A stretch of 64,000 nt of DNA from the NCBI RefSeq assembly GCF_020085105.1, contig NC_058063.1, positions 3,362,001 to 3,426,000 on the forward strand. Direction: 5' to 3'. Below, piece after piece: positions 1 through 11,000 of the stretch. Positions within the stretch are counted from its first letter, which is position 1. Every line of letters starts with the position of its first letter. The stretch comes from Siniperca chuatsi (Eukaryota; Chordata; Actinopteri; Centrarchiformes; Sinipercidae). The notes beneath the pieces were generated by a model. That model saw only the letters and a program-made list of their open reading frames with translations, made no database searches and was not told the DNA's origin. The position numbers and the translations under genes are program-made.

Positions 1-1
1 C

Positions 2-450
2 ATTTTCAACGTCCACATGAATATTGAAATCACCTACAATAACCACTTTATCTGTTTTAAGGACTAAACTTGATAAAAACTCTGAGAATTCAGATAAAAA
101 CTCAGAACAAGGACCAGGAGCGCGGTACACTATAACAAATGGAATTGGCTGTCGTGTTTTCCAGGTTGGGTGTGAAAGACTAAGAACAAGGCTTTCGAAT
201 GAGTTATAATTTAGTTTAGGTTTAGGGTTGATTAATAGGCTTGAGTCGAAGATGACTGCAACTCCCCCTCCTCGGCCGGTGCCTCGAGGAATATGAGTAT
301 TAATATAACTGGGCGGAGTGGATTCATTTAGGCTAACATATTCTTCATGACCCAGCCAAGTTTCAGTAAGACAAAATATGTCAATATGATACTCTGATAT
401 TAAATCGTTCACTAGTACAGCTTTAGATGACAGAGATCTGATGTTTAAGA
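2..450 (-). pseudogene. LINE ORF2, APE-type endonuclease start (partial)
   Basis: Minus-strand translation shows the N-terminal part of an exonuclease-endonuclease-phosphatase domain: an N-I-R-S-L start, a T-E-T-W-L block (metal-binding glutamate), a GRGGGVAV block and, at the window edge, a GDFNIH block (catalytic Asp/Asn). This enzyme nicks target DNA for target-primed reverse transcription. The reverse transcriptase should lie to the left, outside the window, so completeness cannot be judged. Confidence 0.75.
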
Positions 451-643
451 GTCCACACTTAACTCTCCTATTTTGTTGTGCTATTTCAGCGTTTTTGTTT
501 AGGTTTTTATTTATAACTCCTCTTCTGTTAACTTTAGATTTTATTAATTTAAGTGGTCGGGGGGCAGACACCATCACTAAGGAGTTTTGGGTGGGTAAGC
601 GTGCAGGACTGCAACTCTGCCTCCTGGTCTGAACTCTGAGTTG

Positions 644-1244
644 TCATGGTTTTGGTCCACTTATAAACTCGGCCAGATTTCTGGCTATGAGAGCTGCTCC
701 ATCCAAAGTGGGATGAATGCCGTCTCTCCTAATCAGACCAGGTCTTCCCCAAAAAGTCAGCCAATTATCTACAAAGCCCACATCGTTTGCTGGACACCAC
801 CTCGACAGCCAGCGGCGGAATGAAGACATGTGGCTAAACATGTCATCACTGGTCAGGTTTGGCAGGGGCCCAGAGAAAACTACGGAGTCCGACATTGTCT
901 TTCCATATGTACACACCGACTCAACATTAACTTTAGTGACCTCCGATTGGCGTAATTGGGAGTCATTACCGCCAACGTGAATAACAATCTTACTGTATTT
1001 ACGTTTATCCTTAGCCTGCAGTTCTAAATAGGATTCAATGTCGCCCGCTCTGGTCCCATGAAGACATTTGACATTTGACTATGGTCGCTAACTTCATGTT
1101 TCTCAAAATAGAGCTGCCAATAATCAGAGTTGGTTTCTCAGCGGGTGTGTCGCTGAGTGGGGAGAACTTGTTAGAAACGTGAACAGGTTGGTGGTGAACC
1201 GTGGGCTTCCGCTTAGGGCTATGCTTCCTTCGGACAGTCACCAA
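644..1244 (-). pseudogene. LINE ORF1, SGNH/GDSL esterase-type domain, one frameshift
   Basis: Three blocks of an SGNH hydrolase fold are readable on the minus strand: an IIGSS block (GDSL block variant with the nucleophile serine) near 1140, an HVGGND block (glycine/asparagine oxyanion block) near 975, and a DGIHPT block (Asp-x-x-His) near 700. The protein ends at 644. The frame breaks near 1070, where a 7-base unit (caaatgt on the minus strand) is tandemly doubled; removing one unit reunites the frames. Esterase domains in ORF1 of CR1/L2-type LINEs are established; they are thought to act in membrane or particle association during retrotransposition. This copy is therefore a recently broken ORF1. 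Confidence 0.75.
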
Positions 1245-1269
1245 GCCTCCCTGGTTAGACAGCTAACAG

Positions 1270-1570
1270 GAGCTAGTTCTGGTCAGTCGGTAAGCAGAAA
1301 TTTAAAAAAAAAAAGTAAAAATTTGTGATTTTATGGAAAGTTACGTGCTGGGACTATTTCTTGGCGAACAACAGAATTAATTGTCGTCACAGTGAGCTTG
1401 CCAGGTTTGGTGCAGAGCCAGGCTAGCTGTATCCCCCTGCTTTCAGATGTTATGCTAAGCTAGGTTAACCACATCCTGACTCCAGCTCTGTACTTAACAC
1501 ACAGACATGAGACTGATATCGATCTTCTCGAAAGCAGATTATTTCCCAAAATGTTGAACTATTCCTCTAA
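1270..1570. repeat. Fragment of a foldback repeat family also at 19570 and 46738
   Basis: The words GAGCCAGGCTAGC, ATCCCCCTGCTT, TATGCTAAGCTAG and CATGAGACTGATAT(C/T)GATCTTCTC recur in the complete copy at 46738-47107 and in part at 19570-19870. The right arm (ttcccaaaatgttgaactattcct) is the inverted terminus of the family. It is a non-autonomous DNA element by structure. Confidence 0.6.
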
Positions 1571-1755
1571 ATGTCTTTTGGCTAATGTAAGAATCTCTCT
1601 CATTGAGTTTAACTGCATCAGCAATGCTTTGGTTACTTTCAGTTTAAAATAGGCTGAATTTAGACAGGTGACAAACCTGTTGCCCAAAGCAATGGACTCG
1701 AGTGGACCACACGTTGATCTAACCCCAGCAGCATCCTCCTTTGTGTCCACGTCAG

Positions 1756-1916
1756 TCTCTGAGGGTTCCTGCCTTCTTCTGTGACATCAGTGAGCTGAGA
1801 TGTGAGAGCAGCCAGCAGGTGATGAATGAGGCCACCGGGGGCGCTGTCTCCTCACCAACCATCAACCCCTTTCACTGCCCTTTGCGCATCAACGGAGGAG
1901 ACAACAGGCTTCCACG
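1756..1916 (+). CDS. Penultimate exon of an unidentified gene
   Basis: A pyrimidine-rich stretch and CAG at 1753-1755 precede an open frame of 53 codons plus two bases that ends at a CG|GTGAGG donor. The frame joins without a break to the exon at 3254 (CG + G gives Arg). The encoded stretch is rich in Cys, Ser and Pro and ends NGGDNRLPR at the splice. An alternative acceptor (CAG at 1788-1790) would shorten it by 35 bases and change the frame phase, so 1756 is preferred. I do not recognise the protein; earlier exons would have to lie within or beyond the LINE at the left edge. Confidence 0.5.
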
Positions 1917-3253
1917 GTGAGGAAGTTTAAGTACTATCTTGATACCACTTTTATGGGCCTTTAAATATACAGAATATAGGACCCATTGTTACAAATTGTA
2001 GTATATTGGGAGAGTTACCTTTTAATGTGTACGAAATGTTCCTCATAGTGTTACAGTTCCATGTGGGATCTGGATTTCTTTTGCCAAAATACCTGGGTAT
2101 GTTAAGCTTTGGTATTTAGTTATTTTTAACTTTAGTGAAATCTGGACCAAATTAGGTTCAATTGATTCAAGAGGATTCAAATATGAGTGTATTTTTTACT
2201 GGATTTGGATTCAATCAAAATGCTACTGAAAGCAAACCAACCGAATACAGTTGTTTATGTTGTAAAAGATGTATATTGCAAAAACTCTTTTTGAGACCAA
2301 AGGGGTCGAGTCAGCTGCAATTTCTACTGTGGCCACAACACCAAAATTGTCATGTCTTGGAATTCCCTGCTACTAAAGCGTCCATCTGTTCAATCCTGAC
2401 AGAAAAGAGTATTTCTTTCTTTCTTAAGTTTTTTCTCCTTTTAATGCGCTCCCTCTCAGCTCTTCTTTTTCTCTTTCTCTCTCTCTTTCGTCTGCTGTCC
2501 ATTTTTTCTTCACACGCGCACTCCACGCACTGACTGAACGTTGCGTTGATGTGTATGTGCATGCAACTGATCGCGTGTGATGACAGAGATCACACCATCA
2601 GGTTAAAAGCAGGCGTGGGGGCTGACGGTATACAGTTCTGAGGGACTGTAGCAGCCCTGTGTTGTTGTCTCTTTGATTTACCCATTTCATTCAGCATCTT
2701 TAACACTGGCCTGACACTCCAGGCCAACCAGCTCGGCAGGCCTCCTGGTGCTCCCGATGGCCAGTCCAGGTCTGCCAGTATTAAAAATCCGTGGGAAGTT
2801 GTACACCTCAGAGTCCGTGTGGACTGACACATTTGTTAAACTGGAACCATATTCCATTAGACAGACAAGAGAAAGATGTTGAAAATGCTTCGGAAATGCT
2901 TCAAAAACAGCTGTGGATTGTCTACCTCTAAAAGCAGAATGTCATGCAGCTTCTGGTTTAGTGTATCCACATCTTTTTCATTCCAATCCAGGCACTGGTA
3001 GTAAGAAATGTATCCAACGAATGAAATATATTGGAAGTCTACCATGATATAAACTCAATGACTCATCAGCTGGAACAGTTCCTGTTAACTTGGGCATGTT
3101 CTGACTGTGCTGCATGTTATTGCAGCACTGCAGTTCTCAGTCCATGAATGCTCTCAGTTATAAAAAGTTTTGATTGATCTATATTCATATCTACATTTTA
3201 ATCATTTAATTCTGTACTGCTTTTTCTTTTTTCCGTGTGTCATTGCATCCCAG
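1917..3253 (+). other. Last intron of the unidentified gene
   Basis: GT-AG intron of 1337 bases (GTGAGG ... CATCCCAG). It contains a pyrimidine-rich tract near 2405-2510 and no coding signal or recognisable repeat. The short open frames in it are low-complexity Arg/Lys or Ser/Leu translations of that tract. Confidence 0.45.
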
Positions 3254-3470
3254 GTATTCCAATGGCTTTATCTTCCATCTCCTGTACAAGCCTTTAGCAA
3301 ATGTCCAGCACCCGGAAGTGGTCGTTAGCTCCAGTGTCCGGCCTGATCAGCACACGCGATCTTCCCTGGAGTCACCACACCTGACCTTCAGGGAGAGGAA
3401 GGCAGCCGCCCAGCGCCGCAGACACAAACAGGCAAAAATGAAGAGAAAGAAAATGTGCTACTGTCATTAA
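3254..3470 (+). CDS. Terminal exon of an unidentified gene, Arg/Lys-rich C-terminus
   Basis: The exon follows a typical TTTTCTTTTTCC...CATCCCAG acceptor and stays open for 71 codons to TAA at 3468-3470. An AATAAA hexamer (3470-3475) overlaps the stop codon, so the gene may end very near here. The protein segment begins YSNGFIFHLLYKPL, which is hydrophobic and aromatic, and ends in a strongly basic tail (RERKAAAQRRRHKQAKMKRKK) followed by a short Cys/His end. The tail could be a nuclear localisation or RNA-binding segment, but this is only inference from composition. The matching splice phase with 1756-1916 is the main support that it is real. Confidence 0.55.
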
Positions 3471-3780
3471 ATAAAAAAAGAGAAGATGTTCATTGTTTTT
3501 ATGGCTGGAGGACATGAATTTGTTTCTTTTCCCCGCTGCAAAACATGACCAGTCAAGTGACTGACTTGTTGCATATTTGTTGCGGCTGTGACAAGTCTTA
3601 ACTTAACTCATGGCTCCCGCACATCAAAGAAAGACCAGGCTTTTCACAATTGTGTTAGTAGGTCAAAGTGCTGAAGACAGAAGCAACACTGAAAAGTGTA
3701 GAGAGACACCCAGGAGTCTTAAGGGGGACCCAAAGAATTTGCTAATCAAAAAAAGGATGAGAAAGTTTCACTGTCTATAG

Positions 3781-4035
3781 ATGAAGTTTATACTGAAAGA
3801 GTGTTTGGCTGTGATAATGGATGACAAACTGACATGGAAATCTCATATAGCACATGTAATAACAAAGCTGTCTAATGTTCCTGTTCTGAACAAAGCAGTG
3901 TTAGATTATAAAGCAATGCGAATTCTGTACTGTTCACTTATTTTGCCATATTTCAGCTACTGTGTGGAAGTGTGGGGCAACACGTGCATGAGCAATGTAA
4001 AGCCATGGATATTATTACAGAAGAGAGCAGGATGA
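3781..4035 (+). pseudogene. LINE reverse-transcriptase C-terminal fragment
   Basis: The 84-residue open frame contains MDDKLTWKSHI and LILPYFSYCVEVWGNT, which are the post-palm thumb motifs seen at the C-terminal side of many non-LTR reverse transcriptases. No palm motif or tail is attached, so it is a short 5'- and 3'-truncated relic. Clade not assigned. Confidence 0.65.
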
Positions 4036-4726
4036 ATTATTCATAAAGTGGATTCAAGTGGAGTCTTTCTGAGGGTCTGTAATGTAAATCTATCCAGCCA
4101 TCCATGTCCATTATGTCATAATAACTAGCTCCACATCCATCAGATCCTCAGTGCCTGTCAATCACTAATTAAAGAGACATGCAGCTCTCTCCCAGTCTGC
4201 TTCCCACTGGGGGGGGGGCTGCTTCTTATTCCTCAGGGGAGTTTGGAAACAGCCAACATAGATGTCTGTGTGGTGCCCCAGGACCCCCTAGCTAGTTAAC
4301 ACACACAGGGGGTGCACACAGAGCCGGATTACTCAACAGGGACGGAGTGAGCATTTTAAGCAGATAACGGGAAGGCCGCTAACTGGCACGCTTTTCCTCA
4401 TGTCGTTCTTCAATATGCGTGTCAAACCCGCAAAAATACGAGGAAAGAAAAACGCAGAAGAATCAAAGCTTTGAAGTAGTTCGACTCTCCGTTGAGTTGC
4501 CACAAGACAAGGCCGGAAACGAGGTCACTTTGCCTTCACAATAAAAGGGTCAGGTTTTCTTTCTTTCCAAATTTAAATTTGCTTTAGTGGTCTGACCATA
4601 ATTAAGCACAGTATTTCCAAAGCATGTTTACAATGTAAGTGTAATAATTCAGAATGCAAGAAAAGCAGACAGTAAACGTTTGGACATTACTTTACTGTAT
4701 ACACTGTGTAACATAGTACAACATCA
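4036..4726. other. No gene or clear repeat seen
   Basis: Ordinary AT-rich fish intergenic sequence with one G-run near 4210. I see no splice-linked open frame or known repeat in it. Confidence 0.4.
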
Positions 4727-4809
4727 TGGGGGGGCTGTGGCTTGGAGGTAGAGTGGGTGGAAGTGTCCTGAGCAAGATACTGAACCCCAAATTGCACCCA
4801 AAGGCTGTG

Positions 4810-4870
<61 letters not shown>

Positions 4871-4960
4871 AGCATCGGTAACTCCTTCGGACGAGCAGTT
4901 GGCGGTAATACACCCGCCAAGTGTGAAGTCGATCGGATGAGGTTGTGGAGAAAATTGAAG
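4727..4960 (+). mobile_element. tRNA-derived SINE interrupted by a (TG)n tract
   Basis: The head GGCTGTGGCTTGGAGGTAGAG resembles a tRNA A box, and the body word ACTGAACCCCAAATTGC is shared with the SINEs at 43030 and 51974. A 55-base TG repeat splits the body. The tail continues as AATGAGCATCGGTAA. Confidence 0.6.
4812..4866. repeat. (TG)n microsatellite
   Basis: About 27 uninterrupted TG units inside a SINE body. Confidence 0.95.
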
Positions 4961-5067
4961 GACATGCAGACAGCGACTCCTTCCATCTCACATTAAACAA
5001 AGGAATCAGTCTGTCTGTATGTGTGTGTGTGACTGCGCTCCGCATATCACACTTCACACTTGTTGGG

Positions 5068-5345
5068 TGTATTGCTGAGGACCCGCAGGAGTGCAGTGTC
5101 GAGTGTGAAGTCGATAGGGTGAGCGGTTCTCGACAACGCTGCAGTCAGCACTTCCGGGGGGGCCAAGCAATCAGCCTGCCCCGAACGCGGACCCACAGAA
5201 TCCAGGAAAGGTTTTGTTTCTGAAACTTACGGTTCAAGAGTTACAGGCCATAATGTAAAGTTTGTTGTAATAGTGCCACCATCCGGCCAAACTGCACCAA
5301 AATCGACCCTGCGCTCCCTCGGGTCCTCAGCAAGACACCCGCGTG
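5068..5345. repeat. Inverted-repeat (foldback) element
   Basis: The left arm begins GGTGTATTGCTGAGGACCCG and the right arm, read in reverse complement, begins GGGTGTCTTGCTGAGGACCCG; both arms continue with a related (G/C)AG(G)AGTGCAGTGTCGA / GGAGCGCAGGGTCGA word. The arms enclose about 190 bases without coding sense. The structure suggests a miniature DNA element. Confidence 0.55.
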
Positions 5346-6859
5346 AAGTGGTGGTGTGAAGAGACCGGATGAACAGTTGTCAAGAAAACTTAAGGACAAA
5401 CATACGTACAGACAGACAGAGATCCCTTCCTTAGTTAGATATCCATGTGTATATTTTTATTCTTTATTTTTTACTAATTTGTCTACATTTGGTTTTCCTT
5501 TTTATTTGTTGCTCATTGTAGTGTGTGTGTGTGTGTGTGTGTAGTAATTATAGTGTATTTTTTCTTACATCCTGAGTTATTACATTTCCATTGTAGAAAC
5601 GTACATTTTGCTTTGGCAATACTGCAGGGAATTATATGGTCATGCCAGTAAAGCAAATTTGAATTTGATGTAAGAGTCTAGTGAAAATAACAGCTACCAA
5701 TCACGTCCATTTAGCTAATAGGTAACTGGAAACTAGCAGTATGACCTCTAAACAGTGTTACGTCACAACCTCTGAGTTGTATTTTGAAACTCACAACCGG
5801 AAGCCGGTATGTGTGCGTGTGTAACTTGACGCTGGTACCTGTCAAACAGTCTGCTGGTCACCTCAGTGTTTTGCCGAAATGCCGGCTCCAGCCTCACAGG
5901 GCTGAAGACTCACGGCAGTGCACCAGCTTTTAGAAGCGAAATATATGTTGTAATAGCTATGTTATGTTGTTATAAAATAGCAGTTTTATACGTGACCTTG
6001 CGTTAAAGGACTGAGCACCGGCATACACAACGTTTTTCTCTGCCGAAGATCCGGGGGATTTACTCTTCTCTGCAGCGCCCTGCATTGCAACGGAATGGGA
6101 GCTGAATGAACTGAAAGCCGGACGTGATGGACCAGGAACAACAGCGGGAATAGAAGCCTGCTGTAGCCTGATATAGTGCTCAACGCCAGCATGACCTACA
6201 TACCACAGAGCTTAATGGCCTGTCTTCAGGACATCTCTGCTGTATGGACACATTAGACAGTAACTAACGTCCTGTTCAACCTTGTAACACAGTAACAAGT
6301 GACCTTCATTATTATTTGCTACTGCAGAACTATGCATAACAAGACACCTGAATGTGCATATGACTGAACAAAGAGACTCATCCATGCCGACCATGTCCTA
6401 TGCAAAAAAGGGGAACAAGATAAACTGCATGAAAAACATTGTGCTGGATCTTTTGCTGACCTTTTGTAACGCTCTGGGGTCAAGAGGAAATCAAAAGGAA
6501 AAACTAACCAAGCGGGTGGCCTGAGGCTGCTGAATACTACACTCTCCCTGCCATTTTCTCTCAGTGTACTGCCGGACTCTGCACCAGCTCTGCTCTTTGG
6601 ATTAGCGTACAGCTCATGAGGCCTGCAATGGAGCCGGGATCAAAGGTCCAAAGAAGAGCAGGGCTGAAAGGCAGTTTCTAGCCGGAGCAGCCTGCAGATG
6701 CCTTATCTACTCAGCAAGAGATTGTATGGTGGTGATCACTAATTATGCTGTGGTCAGCAATAAAGTCAACAGCCAAGCAATAAAAACTGAAGTGCTTTGC
6801 AGGAAAAGTCAGATCCAAATCGACATTTTTAGCTGTCAGCAACATAAACTGTCGCCACT
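5346..6859. other. Upstream region of the PAQR gene
   Basis: Contains a short (TG)11 tract (5521-5542) and otherwise single-copy-looking sequence. A CCATTTTCTCTCAG word ending at 6567 could be a splice acceptor for an exon carrying the PAQR start codon, which would make the coding region part of a second exon. No TATA box or CpG island can be pointed to with confidence. Confidence 0.35.
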
Positions 6860-8020
6860 ATGCTTCTGAACTGCGGTCAGCAGCTACCTCTTCTGAGGCA
6901 TACGGACGTGCCGCCTCGGGTCATAGAAAACTTCATCCTGACTGGCTACCGCTTCCCAAACTACAGCCTGAGGGATTGCTTACTATCAGCATTCAGGCCC
7001 ACCAATGAAACAGGCAACTTCTGGACACACTTCCTCGCAGTTTTCATTTTTTCATACTATTTTGTGGAGGTGTTTGGTTGGGAAGGTGCACCACCTGGTG
7101 ACGCCCCGTTCTTCTATCCGTTGTGGAACTACTTTATTGGGGTGTTCTGTCTCCTAATGGCTAGCAGCATGGCCCACCTGCTCAACTCAATGTCTCTGGT
7201 GGTAAGAGAAGTCTGCTTCTTCGTGGACTACGGGACTATCAGCTCCTACACGGTTGGCTCATCGTTGGCGTACTACTACTATATCCACCCTCGGGCAGGG
7301 ATAGTGGAGACAGGAGGCCACAATGGCTCCCATATGGACTTGAAAGATGACGCTGCAGGGGCTTTTACATCATCCTATGCAATTCCAGAGTTCAGTGTGT
7401 TCTTTGAGACCTTCTATATCCCGTGCGCATGTGTTGTAGCAATCATTTGCGTCTTATCTTGCTGCAATACTCGCCAGAGGTGGAGGCAGCATCGATACAT
7501 CATCCGAACCTTTGTTTTCCTCCTCCCGTTCATCATCTCTTCCACACCGGTCTTCTACCGCCTCCTCACCAGATCACCTTATTCCACCACCTCCTCCTCC
7601 TTCGTTGCTTCCACTTCCACCTCCAGCTTCTTCTATCGCCACTGCCTCTGGCTGCTGGTATCAGCCGTCTTCAACATCAGCAAGTTCCCAGAGCGGCTCG
7701 CCCCGGGTCGCTTTGACATCTGGGGGCACAGCCACCAGTGGTTCCACTGTTGCACATTTTTGTCCATCCTCGACGAACTCCACATGATCAAGGCTGAGGT
7801 GAGGGCAATCCTGCTCAGCCCGAGTCTGCTGCTGCCCTCTGCCACCCTCTCCCACCTACCTGGACCTACCATAGCTTCCACCTACGGGGTGATGCTCTTC
7901 CTCCAGACCACCATCGTCTCCATCATTGTGTGGTTTTCCTGGCATGCAAACTGCATCTACGGACCCCAGAGAGACCAGCTAGCAAAGGAACACCCCAAGA
8001 AACACCTAAAATGTCACTGA
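6860..8020 (+). CDS. paqr9: PAQR9-like membrane progestin receptor (progestin/adipoQ receptor family)
   Basis: An intronless 386-codon frame; human PAQR9 is of similar length and also has one coding exon. The start has A at -3 (CCACTATGC). The family signature is complete: TNETGNFWTH at 48-57 before membrane segment 1, SMAHLL with H106 in segment 2, FFVDYG with D123 in segment 3, and GHSHQWFH at 289-296 with the HxxxH pair H292/H296 in segment 7. These His/Asp residues form the metal site in PAQR structures. SKFPERLAPGRFDIWGHSHQ matches the mPR branch, and NETxNFWTH plus AYYYY favour PAQR9 over PAQR5-8. Members are membrane receptors that bind progestins and may have ceramidase-like activity. 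Odd feature: a Ser/Thr-rich loop at 238-258 between segments 5 and 6. It could be a PAQR9 paralogue rather than the orthologue. Confidence 0.85.
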   Translation: MLLNCGQQLPLLRHTDVPPRVIENFILTGYRFPNYSLRDCLLSAFRPTNETGNFWTHFLAVFIFSYYFVEVFGWEGAPPGDAPFFYPLWNYFIGVFCLLMASSMAHLLNSMSLVVREVCFFVDYGTISSYTVGSSLAYYYYIHPRAGIVETGGHNGSHMDLKDDAAGAFTSSYAIPEFSVFFETFYIPCACVVAIICVLSCCNTRQRWRQHRYIIRTFVFLLPFIISSTPVFYRLLTRSPYSTTSSSFVASTSTSSFFYRHCLWLLVSAVFNISKFPERLAPGRFDIWGHSHQWFHCCTFLSILDELHMIKAEVRAILLSPSLLLPSATLSHLPGPTIASTYGVMLFLQTTIVSIIVWFSWHANCIYGPQRDQLAKEHPKKHLKCH

Positions 8021-11000
8021 TCACAAAGACAAATTTTTTTTATCATCCAAACTGTGAAGGAATATTTGCACATGCATACAGAGCCATGCCACAAAGAGAA
8101 GCGCACAAGTAAAACAATATTTCCCTTCTGATTTCCTCATATGTTCCAACCCCTTTGAGAGCGTTTGTCAAGCTTTCACAAGGGGAAATTGGGGACAACG
8201 GGAGCTGAATGGATTATATTCTGAGCTCACCACAGGGTGGCTGTCTGGTTGAGTGAATATTGAAAGACCTTGCCAGTTCTTTCCCCTGAGCTGCTCCAGC
8301 ATGTTCCAACAGGATGTCTGAGCAGTGGGAATAATTACAACCTGTACACTTGAGGACAGAGGAAAGGTGTTGGTACCCAGGAGAACACATGTTCCGTATA
8401 ACATTTGGGTAATGTGGCTTAAATGTCAGCATGACCCTTTACAGAAGTTGCTGATGTGTTGTCTATTGTCACGTAGTTCCTTCTGTTGCACTTCCCCTTC
8501 CTCTGACCGTAAACTGTATCTTTCTATGCCATGGTTGCAGTTGAACCCATTGTTTCACATGGAATTAATCCTTTTTTCTGACCTTTGTTACCCATACCTT
8601 CTCTTACTCTGACTTACATAAATGCTCACACGCAATCTCATTTCCTCTCTTTCCAAGTGATCCTTGCAGCAGGAAGTGTGGTGGCCTTGACGACGCAACA
8701 GAAATAGCTGAGAGCTCATATCAGTCGTTCAGTAAAACGCTTTCAGGGGGTCGGTCAAACTGGCTCTGTCATTAAGAAGCCATGCTCGCTTTTTAACCTC
8801 AAAGGACGTGCAACTTTTCTGAAGCATAAAATGATGTCCTGCGGACATGTTCTGTGGGGTTATTTAAATGTGAAATGTATTCATAGGGCAGTGAATACAT
8901 CTGCTGTATGTATTGTTTTCATTACACTGATGACTAGTTCCCCATAGATTATGTTCACACTGTTTAAAGTGCTCTAGTTCAGATTAAATGTGATGTAAAT
9001 GTGATGTTTTCTAATCAGTGTGAAAAGCTTACTGGGTTTTTCTGGAGCACATGGAATGGGTACGCATTCTGTACATGCATTTGCTGACAGCTCATGTTAG
9101 TAAAATCTCATTTAAAAAAGATTCCAGTTTAAAAGCCTGCATTGTGAACACAGATTAAATGAGGACGATAAAACCAGAGGCTGCTTTTCACGGAGGCTTT
9201 TCATGTCGTGATGTACAGCAACCTCTCAGAGCAAAAGCCATAGTTTGGAAAAGTAAAATAATGATAATATTGTAGTCGTACTACATCATCAGGAACTTCC
9301 TGGATAGATTTGCACTTGACAGATAGATCAGGTTAGTAGTCCACCTAGCATTTTGTACCTTTCATGTATTATGATTACATTCGAGTTGAAGGGCTAAGAG
9401 TCTGAAACTATTTCTGAAAAATATATACCCAGCAATCTTTGAATAACTCAGAGGGTCATTTAACAGCCTGTACCGCTGTTCTGAAGGTATTTCTAGAATG
9501 ACTCTTCCCTCAATGACTCTTGTACATGAATGTACCCTGATGTCCCCCTCAAAAAGACTTTTTTTAAATCTTGAACGCACATGATAATAAAAAATATAAT
9601 CTTTTGGGACTTTGCGGGATACGTAGTCTTTCAACCAACTGGAAAAATAACTATTTTGTCCACAGCTCCATAAAAAAATCTTCAATCCAGTTTCCCAAGT
9701 TGCACCTTTATCTCCTCATCCAAACAAAGAAATGTCAGAAATGTCCTTGCTGAATTTGTACAACGTAAACCAAAAAAAACAAAGTTTTATTAGCCTAAAT
9801 CAGTGTTACTTTTTATTATTTCATAGAGATGCAGGAAAGGAAACGGGTTATAAATGTTTGTGCAGTGGGTGGAATATTTTTTCATCCAGATGGACAGAAA
9901 AGTGATTGAGGAGACTTGAACTATTTTCAGAACAACATTGAATGTTTAAGGACCGTCTGGGTCTTCAAAGATCATTGGGTATTTATTATTTCAGAAAAAC
10001 GAATGCTTAGGAGTGTGACTTGAATATAATGAGAGGCACAAAGTGGGACTAGAATTTACCATGTTGATTATCATTAACATTACCGAAGAAACTACCATCT
10101 CTTTATTAGACTTTTAACATGCAGCAAGGTTTAACCTTATTGCTAGCAATTAAGCAATTATTTCTGCGCTGTAGGATCATATCCTGCCTGCACAAAAGTT
10201 AGCTATCACCCTTTGTTGAAATACCCACGTGGACGTCTGTTTTTCTAGAATTCTGCTACCCAACCCAAACCTGTCAGGCCCCATTTTGTTGCATAAAGGT
10301 TCCGACTTGGGCCAGGTTCCTGTTTGGTTGTTTTCCAATTTATTAAGAAATTCTCTTTTTTTTCTCCATGACTGTCCCCATTGTCTTCATCCATGTTTGT
10401 CATGTGTTTCAAGTAGATCCGCAGTGTCCAGGGAGAACAGAGTGTTTTCATTTTCATTTCTGCTGGGTCACATTAAGTTGCAGGATCAGTTCTATTCAGT
10501 ACTGTGTGTTTTCTGTCTTCAACAAAAAATCTATGTGGTGGGTCCAACCTTTATTCAGAAGGGCTGTGTTCAAGAACCCACCTGCTGAAATGTCCATGAA
10601 TAAGACACTCAAGGAAATAGGATTTCAATAGAGAATTAGAAAAAAGAATTCCTTTGTTCTGAGTTAATTTACACACTGAAAATGGACCATGATTGTCAGT
10701 GCTCAGATGAAGATTAATTGAGAGAACGTGTGTTTTCTCTGTGTCTTCATGTTATTCTGTCATGTCTTTGGTGATTTTGTCCTGTCAAACAGTCTCAGAG
10801 GGAGTAACATTATTAATTGTAAGCTCTTCCTCATACGTCACATTTACATGTTGATAACTCATGTTTAACTCATGTCATGCTAATTTCAGAAATTTTATGA
10901 TTACCACTGTATATGTACTACTCATATCTGCACATTTACTTGTGTTTCGATGCATTTACTTGCACAAGAGAAAATGATTAGAGATGGAAGCTGAGTTGTA

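Larger units (their letters stand above)
1..1250 (-). mobile_element. LINE copy A (L2-like), ORF1 end and ORF2 start, cut by window edge
   Basis: Read on the minus strand this is a non-LTR retrotransposon: an ORF1 ending at 644, about 200 bases of spacer, then the start of ORF2 with an apurinic-type endonuclease domain that runs off the left edge. The same arrangement, almost base for base, recurs on the plus strand at 41876-42620, so this is one young family. The clade assignment (L2/CR1 group) is inferred from the esterase ORF1 and the style of ORF2; the reverse transcriptase of this copy lies outside the window. Confidence 0.85.

Noticed and set aside
2350..2562. Arg-rich minus-strand frame
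   Set aside because: Translation of a CTTTCTCTCT-type pyrimidine tract within an intron.
4687..5057. Minus-strand frames of 99 and 121 codons with long His-Thr repeats
   Set aside because: They are translations of the (TG)n tract inside a SINE.
5956..6192. Small frame upstream of PAQR as a separate gene
   Set aside because: Short, no motif, and on the opposite strand with no splice signals.
7423..7881. Overlapping frames on both strands inside the PAQR gene
   Set aside because: Shadows of the receptor frame caused by its TCC/ACC-rich loop; no motifs and no start support.
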